Of a stretch of 64,000 nucleotides of DNA, positions 18,477-27,323 are shown piece after piece (the first letter of the stretch is position 1; each line of letters begins with the position of its first letter). The stretch lies in NCBI GenBank assembly GCA_964242305.1, contig CAXTBB010000011.1:1-64000 (forward strand), in the 5' to 3' direction. The position numbers were made by a program, and so were the translations under genes. This DNA comes from DATLGB01 sp964242305 (GTDB lineage: Bacteria > Actinomycetota > Thermoleophilia > Solirubrobacterales > Solirubrobacteraceae). The notes beneath the pieces are model-generated. The model was not told the origin of the DNA. It did no database searches and saw only the letters and a program-made list of their open reading frames with translations.

Positions 18477-19088
18477 GTGAGCGTCTTTCGCTGGGATGAC
18501 ACCCGTTCGCCGGCGGCGCGCGGTGTCGCGCTGGCGAAGCAGGCGTACGCGCTGGCGCGCCTTCCCGCGCCGGTGCGGACCTTCTACCTGCGGGCGCTGC
18601 GGACCGCCCGTGCGCGCGGCGACCAGTGGTCTCTGGACGTGGCCACCCGGCCCCATGAGCTCCGCGAGATCCTGGCGCTCGCCGAGGGGAAGACGGCGTG
18701 CGTGGAGATCGGCACGGCCACGGGCTGGACCGCCATCTCCCTTTCCCTCGGTGATCCGTCCCGCCGCGTCGTCTCATACGACCCGGTCGTCCGCGAGCAC
18801 CGCCACGAGTACGCCGCGCTCGGGGGCGACGTGACCTTCGTGCAAGGACCCGGCGACGAGCCGACCGAGCCGGACGTCGTCGACTTCCTGTTCGTCGACG
18901 GGGACCATTCCGAGGAAGGCACGGTCGCCGCCTTCGCGGCCTGGCGCGACCGGCTGGCGCCCGGCGCGACGGTCGCCTTCCACGACTACGGCGACCCGGC
19001 CTACCCCGGCGTCGCCGCGGCGGTGGCGCGGCTCGGCCTGACGGGCGGACGCGTCAGCGGCCGGGTCTACGCCTGGCAGGCCTTGTAG
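18477..19088 (+). CDS. Class I SAM-dependent methyltransferase (Methyltransf_24/O-methyltransferase type)
   Basis: A 203-residue methyltransferase. CVEIGTATGWTAISLSL is motif I, VVSYDPVVREHRHEY carries the SAM-ribose acidic residue, and VDFLFVDGDHSEEGTVAAF with VAFHDYGDPAYPGV is characteristic of the Methyltransf_24 group, where DGDH/HDY residues bind metal or substrate. GTG start 9 bases after the preceding gene. Its last 22 bases overlap the convergent CocE-type gene. Substrate unknown. Confidence 0.82.
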   Translation: MSVFRWDDTRSPAARGVALAKQAYALARLPAPVRTFYLRALRTARARGDQWSLDVATRPHELREILALAEGKTACVEIGTATGWTAISLSLGDPSRRVVSYDPVVREHRHEYAALGGDVTFVQGPGDEPTEPDVVDFLFVDGDHSEEGTVAAFAAWRDRLAPGATVAFHDYGDPAYPGVAAAVARLGLTGGRVSGRVYAWQAL

Positions 19089-21210
19089 CGGCGCCCGTTG
19101 CGGCGCGCCTCGCCGGTCTTCGTCTTCGACGTGACCACGACGTGCGCTTTGCGGCCGGCCTTGAGCTTCAGCGTCACCGTGCGCAGCAGCCGCGACCCGC
19201 GGATCGTCCGCACCCGGCGGCCGTTCACGTACACCCGCGCCACCGTCAGCGTCCCCTTGACGCGCAGCGGGAAGCGGATCCGCTTCGGCGTCGTCTTGCA
19301 CGGGCGCCGGCGCGGCAGCTTGGCGGCCCGGCGGACGCGCGCCGCCGACGTGNNNNNNNNNNGGGTCTCGGCACTCTAGTGGCCCTCCCCTGGCTGGAGT
19401 CCCTGGCCCGCGCCGCCGGGCCGGCCGCAACTAGCGCCGCCGACGTGGCCGGCGTCACCCCGAACGGCGTGGACCCGTTCGGGCCCGAGCCGACCGGCCC
19501 CGTCGGCGCGCCCAGCTCAGGGATCGTCAGGACGCCGGGATCCTTCGGGTCGGTCAGGACGGTGACCGGGCCGGCGCCGAAGCTGCCGCGGTGGGTCGCC
19601 GAGCTGGTGGCGATGGTGACGCGCAGCGAGTGGCCCTTGGCGTAGCGGTGCACCAGGCCCGGCAGCTCGATCGTGATCGGCTTGGACACGTCCCCGATGC
19701 GCGCCGCCGAGATGAGCGCGCGGTTGAGCGTCGCCGTCCCGTCCGGCGCGACGTCGTAGAGCTTGGCGAACAGGACGAGCTTCTGCGCGGGGTCGACCGT
19801 GGTGGCGAAGGTCGGCGCGCTCACGCGGAAGGAGACCGACGGGATGCCGACCAGGTCGAGGTTGTCCGCGAGCGGCGCCGTCGTGTAGGAGACGCTCGTG
19901 CCCGGCGGGTCGCTGCCGTCCTGGAGCACGACCGCGCCACCGCCCATGCTGGTCGGCGCCGCCGCCTCGGCCATGCTCGCCGACCCGTCCTTGACGGCCG
20001 CCTTGTCGCTGACCAGCGCGTCCGTCCCCGACAGGTACAGCGGCGTGCCCTTCGCCGCCGGGTAGGCGGGCGCGACGCCGACCGCGGGCGCCGCGTCCTT
20101 GCCGGCGGCGTACGGGATCCAGTCGGTCAGGAAGGAGAAGTCCAGCGCCGGCGCCGTCGCGTCCCCCTTGAGGTAGTGGTCGAACCAGGCCAGGTCGGCG
20201 CGCGACTCGTAGGCGGCCTCGAGGTCGGTCTCGTCGTTCTCGGACGTCCCGATGTCCCCGCCCGAGTGCCCCGACGAGCGCCACAGCATCTTGACCGGGA
20301 CGCCCTGCGCCTTCAGCGACTTGTAGGTGGCCACCGCCTCCTGCAGGTCGAAGAGGTTGTCCGACTGTCCCTGGGTCAGGAACGTCGGGATCGTGATGTC
20401 CTTCATGTAGGAGGACACCGACGCGTGGCGGGTGAACGCCGTGCCCGTGCCGTCGAGGTAGCCGCGCGCGGCGCCCTGGATCAGCGCCGGGCAGGCGTCG
20501 TCGGCGAAGTTGGGGCACTGGCCGATGTGGCTCGAGTCGCCGGTGAGCGTCGCCTGCACGCCGTCGGCCTGGCCGACGCTGAAGAAGAGCGTCGGCCAAT
20601 CGAGCTTGACCACGCCCGGCGTCCCGTAGGTGACCCCCGACGTGAAGTCCGTGTTGTTGGGTGACAGCGAGTAGGCGAGGTCGTTCCAGGTGATCTGCGG
20701 GATGATCGTGTCCAGGCGCTTGTCGACGGCGGCGACCGCGAACTGGATCTGCCCGCCGTAGGAGCCGCCGATCATGCCCACGCGCGGGTCGCCCGGCCCG
20801 TCCTTCTTGACCGTGTCGAGTTTGCCGAGGAAGTCGATCAGCTGCGACCCCGCGGTGCCGTCGTGCTCGCGGTCGTCGAGCGTGATCTTGCAGCCGCTGC
20901 CGCCGAAGCCGAGCCCCGAGTAGGCGAGGAAGACGTAGCCGCGCTTCGCGTAGGCGGGGCCGAGCTTGTCGAAGTCGTCGCGCGAGCCGCCGAACCCGTT
21001 GGTGGCCAGGATGGCCGGCGCGGGATGAGCCTTGTCCGCGCCCGCCGGCGTGTACAGGTAGGCCTTGATCGTGCACGTCTGGTCGCGGTTGGCGCCGACC
21101 TTGACCGTGAAGGTCTTGTCCTCCTTCGTCGGCTCCGCCGCGCGCGCCGACCCTGCAAAGCACAGCACTCCCGCAGCGGCCAGCGCCGCGCCCATCCGGA
21201 CTCTCCTCAT
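19067..21210 (-). CDS. Secreted CocE/NonD-type alpha/beta hydrolase, interrupted by assembly gap
   Basis: The gene starts at ATG 21210 (GGAG upstream) with a signal peptide (RMGAALAAAGVLCFAGSARA). The hydrolase core has NGFGGSRDDFDKLG, the nucleophile Ser150 in GGSYGGQ and His315 in SSGHSGGD; the C-terminal part is the jelly-roll domain of X-Pro dipeptidyl peptidase/CocE proteins. The frame then hits 10 Ns at 19353-19362. Left of the gap the minus strand continues as a basic C-terminal beta domain (VARVYVNGRRVRT, RRNGRRYKAC) to a stop at 19067. If bases 19353-19447 are removed, joining a 14-bp identity on both sides, the halves fuse in frame to a 682-residue protein. It likely hydrolyses extracellular peptides or esters. 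Confidence 0.78.
19353..19362. other. Assembly gap (10 Ns)
   Basis: Ten consecutive undetermined bases within the CocE-type hydrolase gene. The bases immediately left of it (GCGCCGCCGACGTG, 19339-19352) recur at 19434-19447, so the two contigs probably overlap and no sequence may really be missing. Confidence 0.95.
19363..19433. other. Probable foreign contig-end sequence next to the gap
   Basis: These 71 bases disturb an otherwise continuous hydrolase gene. Read on the plus strand they encode GLGTLVALPWLESLARAAG, which closely resembles the hydrophobic part of twin-arginine signal peptides of DUF1552-type proteins ('RR.FL.GLG...ALPWLESL'). It has no continuation on either side. A chimeric contig end is the simplest explanation. 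Confidence 0.55.
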
Positions 21211-22622
21211 GCTCCGGAGACTAGAGCGCTGGGGCGCCGGTGGTGCCAGTTCTCCACGGCCTCCAGTTGCGCGGCGACGGCGATGAGGCGGGGCTCGGCG
21301 TTGGCCGGCCCGAGCAGCTGCGCGCCGACGGGAAGACCACCGTCGGTGAGCCCCGCGGGGACGTTGACGCCCGGCCAGCCGAGCACGTTCCACGGCCACG
21401 CGTAGGGCGCGGCGCCGACGACGACGCGGTCGGTGGCCCAGCCGCCCAGCCCCTCGGCGGCGCCGATCGGCAGCGGCGGCTGCGCCGTAGTCGGCGCGAG
21501 CAGGACGTCGACCCGCTGGAAGACGCCGCCGATGTGGCGGCGCAGCAGCGGCTCGACCGCGCGGGCGGCGGCGAGCAGGGGCGAGAGCGCGAGGCCGGTG
21601 GTGGCGTTGTGACGGGTCCGGGGGTCCAGCCTGGAGCGGTCGGGGACGCGGTGCGTCCAGTCGCGGATGCCGCCCATGGAGCGGGCCATGAAGGGAAGGC
21701 CGATGAGGCCGTAGGGCGGCTCGGTCGGGACGACGGAATGGCCGAGACCCTCGAGCACGGCGGCCAGGCGCTCGACGGCGGCGCGCACCTCTGGGTCGAG
21801 CCGGGACGGCGCCCCGCTGAAGGGCGCCTTCAGCGACAGCCCGATCCGCAGCCGGCCGGGCTCGGCCCGCCGTGCCGTCGCCGCGTAGGACTCGGCGGGG
21901 GCCGGCGGCCGGTGGCGCTCGCCGGCGTGGTGGGGTGGGCGGGATCGAATCGCGTCCAGCAGCATCGCCGCGTCGAGCACCGTGCGCGCCAGCGGCCCGT
22001 GGCAGGTCAGCCCGTTGAACGCCTCGGGGTCGGGCCAGGTGGACACGCGCCCCCGCTGGGGCTTGACGCCCACCAGCCCGGTCCACGCGGCGGGGATGCG
22101 CACCGAACCGGCGCCATCCGAACCGAGGGCGACGGGGACGAGCCCGGCCGCCACCGCGGCCGCCGAACCACCGCTCGAGCCGCCCGGCGAGAAGTCCGGG
22201 TCCCACGGGTTGCGGGTGATGCCGAAGGCGGGGCCCTCCGTGAAGGGCCATTGCCCCAACTCGGGCGTCGTGGTCTTGCCGACGACGATCGCGCCCGCCG
22301 CGCGCAGCCGGCGCACCGCCTCGGCGTCCTCCGTCGCGGGCGCGAAGTCGCCGTCGCAGCCGAACATCGTCGTCTCCCCCGCGACGTCCATGTCGTCCTT
22401 GACCGCGACCGGGACGCCGAGCAGCGGCGCACGGTGGGCGGGCGGGATCGTCTTCCGGCGGGCGTCGGCGGCCGCGGCCTCGGCACGGGCGGCCTCCGTG
22501 CGGACGACGCGGAACGCGTTCAGGGGGTCGTCGCCGATCCGCTCCAGCGCCGCGTCGACCAGCTCCGCCGCTGTCGTCTCACCCGCGTCGAGGGCGGCGA
22601 GCAGTCGCACGAGCTCGCTCAT
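21207..22622 (-). CDS. Amidase (amidase-signature family)
   Basis: A 471-residue amidase-signature hydrolase. The catalytic triad is visible as Lys75 in VAVKDDMD, cis-Ser149/150 in SPGGSSGGSAAA, and nucleophile Ser173 in GSDGAGSVRIPAA. The C-terminal part contains LPIGAAEGLGGW and GWPGVNVPAGL, usual for this family. It hydrolyses amides or acts as a GatA-like protein; without GatB/GatC neighbours a small-molecule amidase is more likely. The ATG overlaps the stop of the adenylate cyclase gene (ATGA), and its own stop overlaps the ATG of the CocE-type gene, so the three form one transcription unit. Confidence 0.88.
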   Translation of the reverse strand: MSELVRLLAALDAGETTAAELVDAALERIGDDPLNAFRVVRTEAARAEAAAADARRKTIPPAHRAPLLGVPVAVKDDMDVAGETTMFGCDGDFAPATEDAEAVRRLRAAGAIVVGKTTTPELGQWPFTEGPAFGITRNPWDPDFSPGGSSGGSAAAVAAGLVPVALGSDGAGSVRIPAAWTGLVGVKPQRGRVSTWPDPEAFNGLTCHGPLARTVLDAAMLLDAIRSRPPHHAGERHRPPAPAESYAATARRAEPGRLRIGLSLKAPFSGAPSRLDPEVRAAVERLAAVLEGLGHSVVPTEPPYGLIGLPFMARSMGGIRDWTHRVPDRSRLDPRTRHNATTGLALSPLLAAARAVEPLLRRHIGGVFQRVDVLLAPTTAQPPLPIGAAEGLGGWATDRVVVGAAPYAWPWNVLGWPGVNVPAGLTDGGLPVGAQLLGPANAEPRLIAVAAQLEAVENWHHRRPSALVSGA

Positions 22623-24127
22623 CTCGGCAGGGCCAGACGCGTCGGCTCGCGGCGGCCGCGAAGGGTGACCTCGTCGCCGAGCTCCCAGCGCTCGCGCTCC
22701 TCCTCGCCGGCCGCCGCGATCGCGCGCTCGGAGGCGACGAGGCGCCCCTCGCGCTCCTTGGCCAGCTCGGTGAGCCGGGCCGCCTCGTTGACCGGGTCGC
22801 CGATGACCGTGTACTCGTAGCGGTCGGAGGCGCCGACGTTGCCGGCGACGACGGTGCCGTGGGACACGCCGATGGCCGCGTTGAGCTCGCCCTCGCGCAG
22901 GCGCGTGCACATCGTCCGGCCCGCGCGCAGTGCCGACCCGGCGGCGTCGTCGGTGGCCAGCGGCGCGCCGAACACGCACAGCGCCGCGTCGCCCTCGAAC
23001 TTGTTGACCAGGCCGCCGCAGTCCTGGGTGACCTCGACGACCGTGGCGAAGAAGGCGTTGAGCGCGTCGACGACCTCGCCCGGCGGACGGTCGGCCGCGA
23101 ACGAGGTCGAGCCGATCACGTCGATGAACAGGACGGCCGCCTCGCGCTCCTCGCCGCCCAGCGTCACGCCCTCCTCCAGCGCGCGGCGGGCGACGTCCTC
23201 CCCCACCTGGCGGCCGAACAGGTCGCGCAGGCGCTCGCGCTCCTGCAGCCCGGCGACCATGCGGTTGAAGCCGGCCGCGGCGTAGCCGACCTCCGTGGCG
23301 TCGAAGACGTGCACGCGCGTGTCGAAGTCACCCGCCTCCACGTCGCTGAGCGCGTCGCGCAGCCGCCGCAGCGGGTCGCTCAGCGTGCGGGCGAGGAAGA
23401 CCATGGCCAGCAGGCCCACCCACAACGACACGCCGGACAGCACGATGGTCGAGCGGGCCAGCTCGTCCGTGTCGACGTCGGTGGCGAGGGCGAAGATGCC
23501 GACCATCAGGGCGCCCGCCGTCGGCACCGCCGAGCACAGCGCCCACGTCAGCAGCACCCGGGTCCCGACGCCGGCGACCTCGCGGCGCCGCGGCGGGGCG
23601 TCGGCCAGCGCCGCGTCCACGGCCGTCCGCAGCAGCCGGCCGACTTGCAAATAGGAGAGCGCCGCCACCGCCACGCCCGTGAGCGCGATGGTGATGCCGG
23701 TCTCGAACGCGTACAGGGCCGAGGTGGTGGCACTGTCGACCGTGAAGACGATCACCGCGCCCGCCCACAGGGCCAGCTGCAACCGCGACAGGCGGGCGGG
23801 CAGGCCGAGGATGGCGGAGCGCTCGCGCTCGTCGGGCCGCCGGTCCTCCTTGAAGGGCTGGATGGCCGGCCGGGCGAGGCGCAGGCCGTGGACCGTCCCG
23901 ACCAGGATCGCGAGCACCGCGTACGCCCCGCCAGCGGCAAGCCCCGCGGCACCGAAGCCGTCCGCCTCGTCGGGCAGGGGCAGCACCACGGCCAGCAGCG
24001 CCATCACGATCAGCGCGCCGACGGCGTTGGCGCTCACGATCGCGACCAGGACGACCCCGCGCGTGGCGGCAGTCATCCAGCCGCGCGGCAGCTCGCCGGG
24101 TTCGGGGGTGAGGACGGGCAACCGCAC
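22619..24127 (-). CDS. Membrane-bound class III adenylate cyclase with HAMP domain
   Basis: About 502 residues. Six hydrophobic segments fall in residues ~25-260, then a HAMP-like segment (ARTLSDPLRRLRDALSDVEA), then a class III cyclase domain (~310-470). The domain has both metal Asp residues (VLFIDVIGSTSF and GDAALCVFG), the adenine-selecting Lys in NKFEGD, and TVIGDPVNEAARL with the Asn/Arg transition-state pair. All catalytic residues seem present, so cAMP production is expected. The layout matches the mycobacterial Rv1318c-Rv1320c group. The GTG at 24127 is preferred because GGGAGG lies 11 bases upstream; ATG 24076 is an alternative. It is divergent from the DNA glycosylase gene with only 21 bases between. 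Confidence 0.86.
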   Translation of the reverse strand: MRLPVLTPEPGELPRGWMTAATRGVVLVAIVSANAVGALIVMALLAVVLPLPDEADGFGAAGLAAGGAYAVLAILVGTVHGLRLARPAIQPFKEDRRPDERERSAILGLPARLSRLQLALWAGAVIVFTVDSATTSALYAFETGITIALTGVAVAALSYLQVGRLLRTAVDAALADAPPRRREVAGVGTRVLLTWALCSAVPTAGALMVGIFALATDVDTDELARSTIVLSGVSLWVGLLAMVFLARTLSDPLRRLRDALSDVEAGDFDTRVHVFDATEVGYAAAGFNRMVAGLQERERLRDLFGRQVGEDVARRALEEGVTLGGEEREAAVLFIDVIGSTSFAADRPPGEVVDALNAFFATVVEVTQDCGGLVNKFEGDAALCVFGAPLATDDAAGSALRAGRTMCTRLREGELNAAIGVSHGTVVAGNVGASDRYEYTVIGDPVNEAARLTELAKEREGRLVASERAIAAAGEEERERWELGDEVTLRGRREPTRLALPR

Positions 24128-24148
24128 GGTTCGGGCATCCTCCCAGGC

Positions 24149-24973
24149 GTGGGCGCGTTCACGATCCAACCTCGCGGGCCGTTCAGCCTCGAGCTCGCGG
24201 CGGGCTTCGGTTTCGGCCCCCGCGACGGAACTGCCTCGCTGCCGATGCGGCTTGCGTTCTGCACCGACGACCTCCAGGGCCACGCGGCCGTGACCCTGAC
24301 CCAGGACCCCGACGGCGCCGTCCACGGCCAGGTCGAGGGCGCGAAGGACACCCGCGCCGTGCTCCGCCAGGTGGCCCGGATCCTGTCGCTGGACGGCGAC
24401 GGCGACCGGTTCGCCGAGGTGGGCCGTCGCGATCCGGTCCTCGGCGCCCTTCAGGACCGGTACCCCGGCCTGCGCCCCGTCCTCTTCCACTCCCCCTACG
24501 AGGCGGCCGCGTGGAGCGTCATCTCCGCGCGGCGACCCGCGGCGCAGGCCGCCACCACGCTGCGGGCGATCGCCGAGGCGCACGGCGCGCTCGGCGCCTT
24601 CCCCACCCCGGAGGCGCTGCTCGACGTGGCGCCGATGAAGGGGCTGCCGGCGGTCAAGGTCGAACGCCTGCACGCGGTCGCCGCCGCGGCGCTGGAGGGG
24701 GCGCTGGACCCGGGTGCGTTGCTCGCCATGGATCCCGCGGACGCCGATGCGCGCCTGCGCGAGCTGCCGGGCATCGGCCCCTTCTACGCGTCCTTGATCC
24801 TGATCCGCGCGGTCGGCCACCACGACCTGGCCGTCGACAGCGAGCGTTTCCACGACTACCGGGCTCGCTTCTACGGCGACCGCCCCTGGTCCGAGGTCGT
24901 CGACGGCTGGCGCCCGTTCCGGACCTGGGCGTCCGTGCTGGTCACCTACGCGGGCATGCGCGGCGACGGATAG
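24149..24973 (+). CDS. DNA-3-methyladenine glycosylase-type HhH-GPD protein
   Basis: A 274-residue protein of the AlkA/HhH-GPD superfamily. The N-terminal part resembles the AlkA N-domain (FTIQPRGPFSLELAA). SPYEAAAWSVISARRPAAQA and the hairpin LRELPGIGPFYASLILIRAV lead to an Asp in HHDLAVDSERFHDY at the catalytic-Asp position. It should excise alkylated or damaged bases, with the overall length of AlkA (~280). It starts with GTG. An ATG-started quinone oxidoreductase gene follows after 17 bases. Confidence 0.82.
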   Translation: MGAFTIQPRGPFSLELAAGFGFGPRDGTASLPMRLAFCTDDLQGHAAVTLTQDPDGAVHGQVEGAKDTRAVLRQVARILSLDGDGDRFAEVGRRDPVLGALQDRYPGLRPVLFHSPYEAAAWSVISARRPAAQAATTLRAIAEAHGALGAFPTPEALLDVAPMKGLPAVKVERLHAVAAAALEGALDPGALLAMDPADADARLRELPGIGPFYASLILIRAVGHHDLAVDSERFHDYRARFYGDRPWSEVVDGWRPFRTWASVLVTYAGMRGDG

Positions 24974-24990
24974 GTAGCGTCCGCCGCGCC

Positions 24991-25980
24991 ATGCGCGCGA
25001 TCCAGATCACGTCGCTCGACGGCCCCCGCGCCCTCGAGTACACCACCGACGCCCCCGAGCCGGAGCCGAGCCACATGATGACGCCGGGTCAGGGCGTGGT
25101 CGTGCGGGTGGAGGCCGCCGGCGTGGCCTTCCCGGAACTGCTGCAGAGCCGCGGCGAGTACCAGCTCAAACCGGACCTCCCGTTCGTCCCCGGCGCGGAG
25201 GTCGCCGGGACCGTCATCGCCGCCTCCGACCAGGCGCAGGTCTCCGTCGGGGACCGCGTGGCCGCCCTGTGCTTCCTGGGCGGGTTCGCCGAGCAGGCCG
25301 TCGCGCCGGCGCACACCACCTTCCCGCTCGCGGACGAGCTGGACACGGCGCAGGGCGCCGGACTGATCTTCAACTACCACACCGTCGTCTTCTCTCTGAA
25401 GCTGCGCGGGCGCCTGGCCGAGGGCGAGCAGGTGCTCGTGCACGGGGCCGCCGGCGGCATCGGCACCGCCGCGATCCAGGTGGCCAAGGGGCTCGGCGCG
25501 GCGCAGGTGATCGCGATCGTCTCCACGGACGAGAAGGAGCGGGTGGCCCGCGACGCCGGCGCCGACGAGGTCTTCCGCAGCGACGGCGACTGGCGCGCGC
25601 AGGCCCAGGAGGCGTCCGGCGGCGGCGTCGACCTCGTGCTCGACCCCGTCGGCGGTGACCGCTTCACCGACTCGCTGCGCTCGCTGGCCCGGGGCGGTCG
25701 CGTCGTGGTGGTCGGCTTCACCGGCGGCTCCATCCCCGAGGTCAAGGTCAACCGCCTGCTGCTGCGCAACACGGAGGTGATCGGCGCCGGCTGGGGCGAG
25801 TGGGTGCTGAGCAACCCGCACGTCAACAGCGAGATCCAGGCCGAGGTGGACCGGCTGATCGCGTCCGGCCACGTGCGCCCGATCATCGGCGCGCGCTTCG
25901 GCCTCGAGCAGGCGGCCGATGCGCTCGAGCTCATCGACGGCCGGGGCGCCATCGGCAAGGTGATCCTGGAGGTCTCGTGA
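24991..25980 (+). CDS. NADPH:quinone oxidoreductase-like zinc-free MDR protein
   Basis: A 329-residue medium-chain dehydrogenase/reductase. The N-terminal GroES-like domain has AAGVAFPELLQSRGEYQ and LPFVPGAEVAGTV. The Rossmann domain contains VLVHGAAGGIGTAAIQVAKGLGA (nucleotide loop) and LDPVGGDRF. Catalytic-zinc ligands are absent, as in quinone oxidoreductases and enoyl reductases. The stop overlaps the GTG of the P450 gene (GTGA), so a joint role is possible. Confidence 0.87.
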   Translation: MRAIQITSLDGPRALEYTTDAPEPEPSHMMTPGQGVVVRVEAAGVAFPELLQSRGEYQLKPDLPFVPGAEVAGTVIAASDQAQVSVGDRVAALCFLGGFAEQAVAPAHTTFPLADELDTAQGAGLIFNYHTVVFSLKLRGRLAEGEQVLVHGAAGGIGTAAIQVAKGLGAAQVIAIVSTDEKERVARDAGADEVFRSDGDWRAQAQEASGGGVDLVLDPVGGDRFTDSLRSLARGGRVVVVGFTGGSIPEVKVNRLLLRNTEVIGAGWGEWVLSNPHVNSEIQAEVDRLIASGHVRPIIGARFGLEQAADALELIDGRGAIGKVILEVS

Positions 25981-27323
25981 GCCTGGTCGGCCCCGAGCCG
26001 TACCCGTCCAACCCGTTCGTCCAGCTCGGCCACGACTGGCGGGCGGAGCTGAAGGGACGGCGGGTGCGCTGGCCGCCCGGCGACAACCGCGTGGACCTGC
26101 GCCGCACCCACCGCCTCGCCACCGACCCGCTGGCGCTGCTGCTGGACGCCTACGAGCGCCACGGGCCCGTCTTCACGATGCGCATCCTGAGCTCCAAGCA
26201 GGTCTTCATGCTCGGCCCGGAGGCCAACCACACGATCCTGGTCGGCCGCCCCAAGGACTTCCGCTGGCGCGACGGCGGCTTCGGCCAGCTGATCCCGCTG
26301 CTGGGCGACGGGATGCTCACCATCGACGGCGAGTTCCACCGCCGCTCGCGGCGGATCATGCTGCCGTCGTTCCACTCGGAGCAGATCGCCGCGACGGCGT
26401 CGATCATGGAGGGTGAGACGGCGGCGGCGCTGGCGGGCTGGCGCGACGGCGAGCGCCTCGACCTGTACGGGTGGGCGCGGCGGCTGGCGCTGCGCATCGC
26501 CATGCGTGCCCTGTTCGGCTTCGCCGGCGACGACCGGGCCGCCGCGCGCGACTTCGAGGTCGCCCTCGGCTTCTACGGGCGCGACTACACGATGCAGACC
26601 CTGCGCGGCCCGCGCACGCCGTGGGCGCGGATGCACGAGGCCCGCCGGCGCCTGGACCGGCTCATCTACGGCGCCATGGAGGCGCGCCGCCGCACCGGCG
26701 AGCGCGGCCTCGACGTCCTCTCCCTGCTGCTCGACGCCACCGACGAGGACGGCAGCCGGCTGAGCGACCGCCACGTCCGCGACCACGTGATGACGCTGCT
26801 GTTCGCCGGCCACGACACCACGACGGCGACGATCGGCTTCCTCTTCTACGAGCTCGACCGCCACCCGGAGGAGCGGGCTGCGCTGGAACAGGACCCCGAT
26901 CGCCTCGAGCGCTGCCTGGACGAGACGCTGCGCATGTACCCGCCGGCCTGGATCGGCCCGCGCCGGACCACGCGCGACGTCGCGTTCGGCGGCTACACGA
27001 TCCCCGCCGAGATGCCCGTCGCCTACTCGAGCTACGTCTCGCACCGCCTCCCCCACGTCTTCGCCGACCCCCACGCGTTCCGGCCGGACCGGATGGCGCC
27101 GGAGGCGAAGGCCACGCTCCCCCGCGGCGCCTACGTGCCCTTCGGGGGCGGGTCGCGCATCTGCCTGGGCATGCGCTTCGGGCAGGCCGAGATCCGCACC
27201 GTCGCCCGCCGCATCCTCGGCGACTTCCGGTTGCACCTCGAGCCCGGCTACCGGCTCGAGATCCGCCAGACGCCGACCCTCGGCCCCCGCCGCGGGCTGC
27301 CGATGACGATCCGAGCCCGCTAG
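25977..27323 (+). CDS. Cytochrome P450
   Basis: A 448-residue P450. The I-helix oxygen-activation motif is FAGHDTTTA, the ExxR motif is ETLRMYPP, the meander has FRPDRM, and the haem-binding loop FGGGSRICLGMRFG contains the thiolate Cys396. It is most like class I bacterial P450s related to CYP102/CYP4-type fatty-acid or terpenoid hydroxylases (ETLRMYPPAW and the high-molecular-weight-type PFGGGSRICLG). No ferredoxin or ferredoxin reductase is encoded nearby; the upstream quinone-oxidoreductase-like protein is co-translated but is not a known P450 partner. Its stop overlaps that of the convergent beta-propeller gene. Confidence 0.92.
   Translation: MSLVGPEPYPSNPFVQLGHDWRAELKGRRVRWPPGDNRVDLRRTHRLATDPLALLLDAYERHGPVFTMRILSSKQVFMLGPEANHTILVGRPKDFRWRDGGFGQLIPLLGDGMLTIDGEFHRRSRRIMLPSFHSEQIAATASIMEGETAAALAGWRDGERLDLYGWARRLALRIAMRALFGFAGDDRAAARDFEVALGFYGRDYTMQTLRGPRTPWARMHEARRRLDRLIYGAMEARRRTGERGLDVLSLLLDATDEDGSRLSDRHVRDHVMTLLFAGHDTTTATIGFLFYELDRHPEERAALEQDPDRLERCLDETLRMYPPAWIGPRRTTRDVAFGGYTIPAEMPVAYSSYVSHRLPHVFADPHAFRPDRMAPEAKATLPRGAYVPFGGGSRICLGMRFGQAEIRTVARRILGDFRLHLEPGYRLEIRQTPTLGPRRGLPMTIRAR

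Noticed and set aside
19142..19645. Plus-strand frame across the gap that could encode a Tat-signal protein.
   Set aside because: Only 71 bp beside the Ns look like a signal peptide. Before and after it the frame is antisense to the hydrolase gene.
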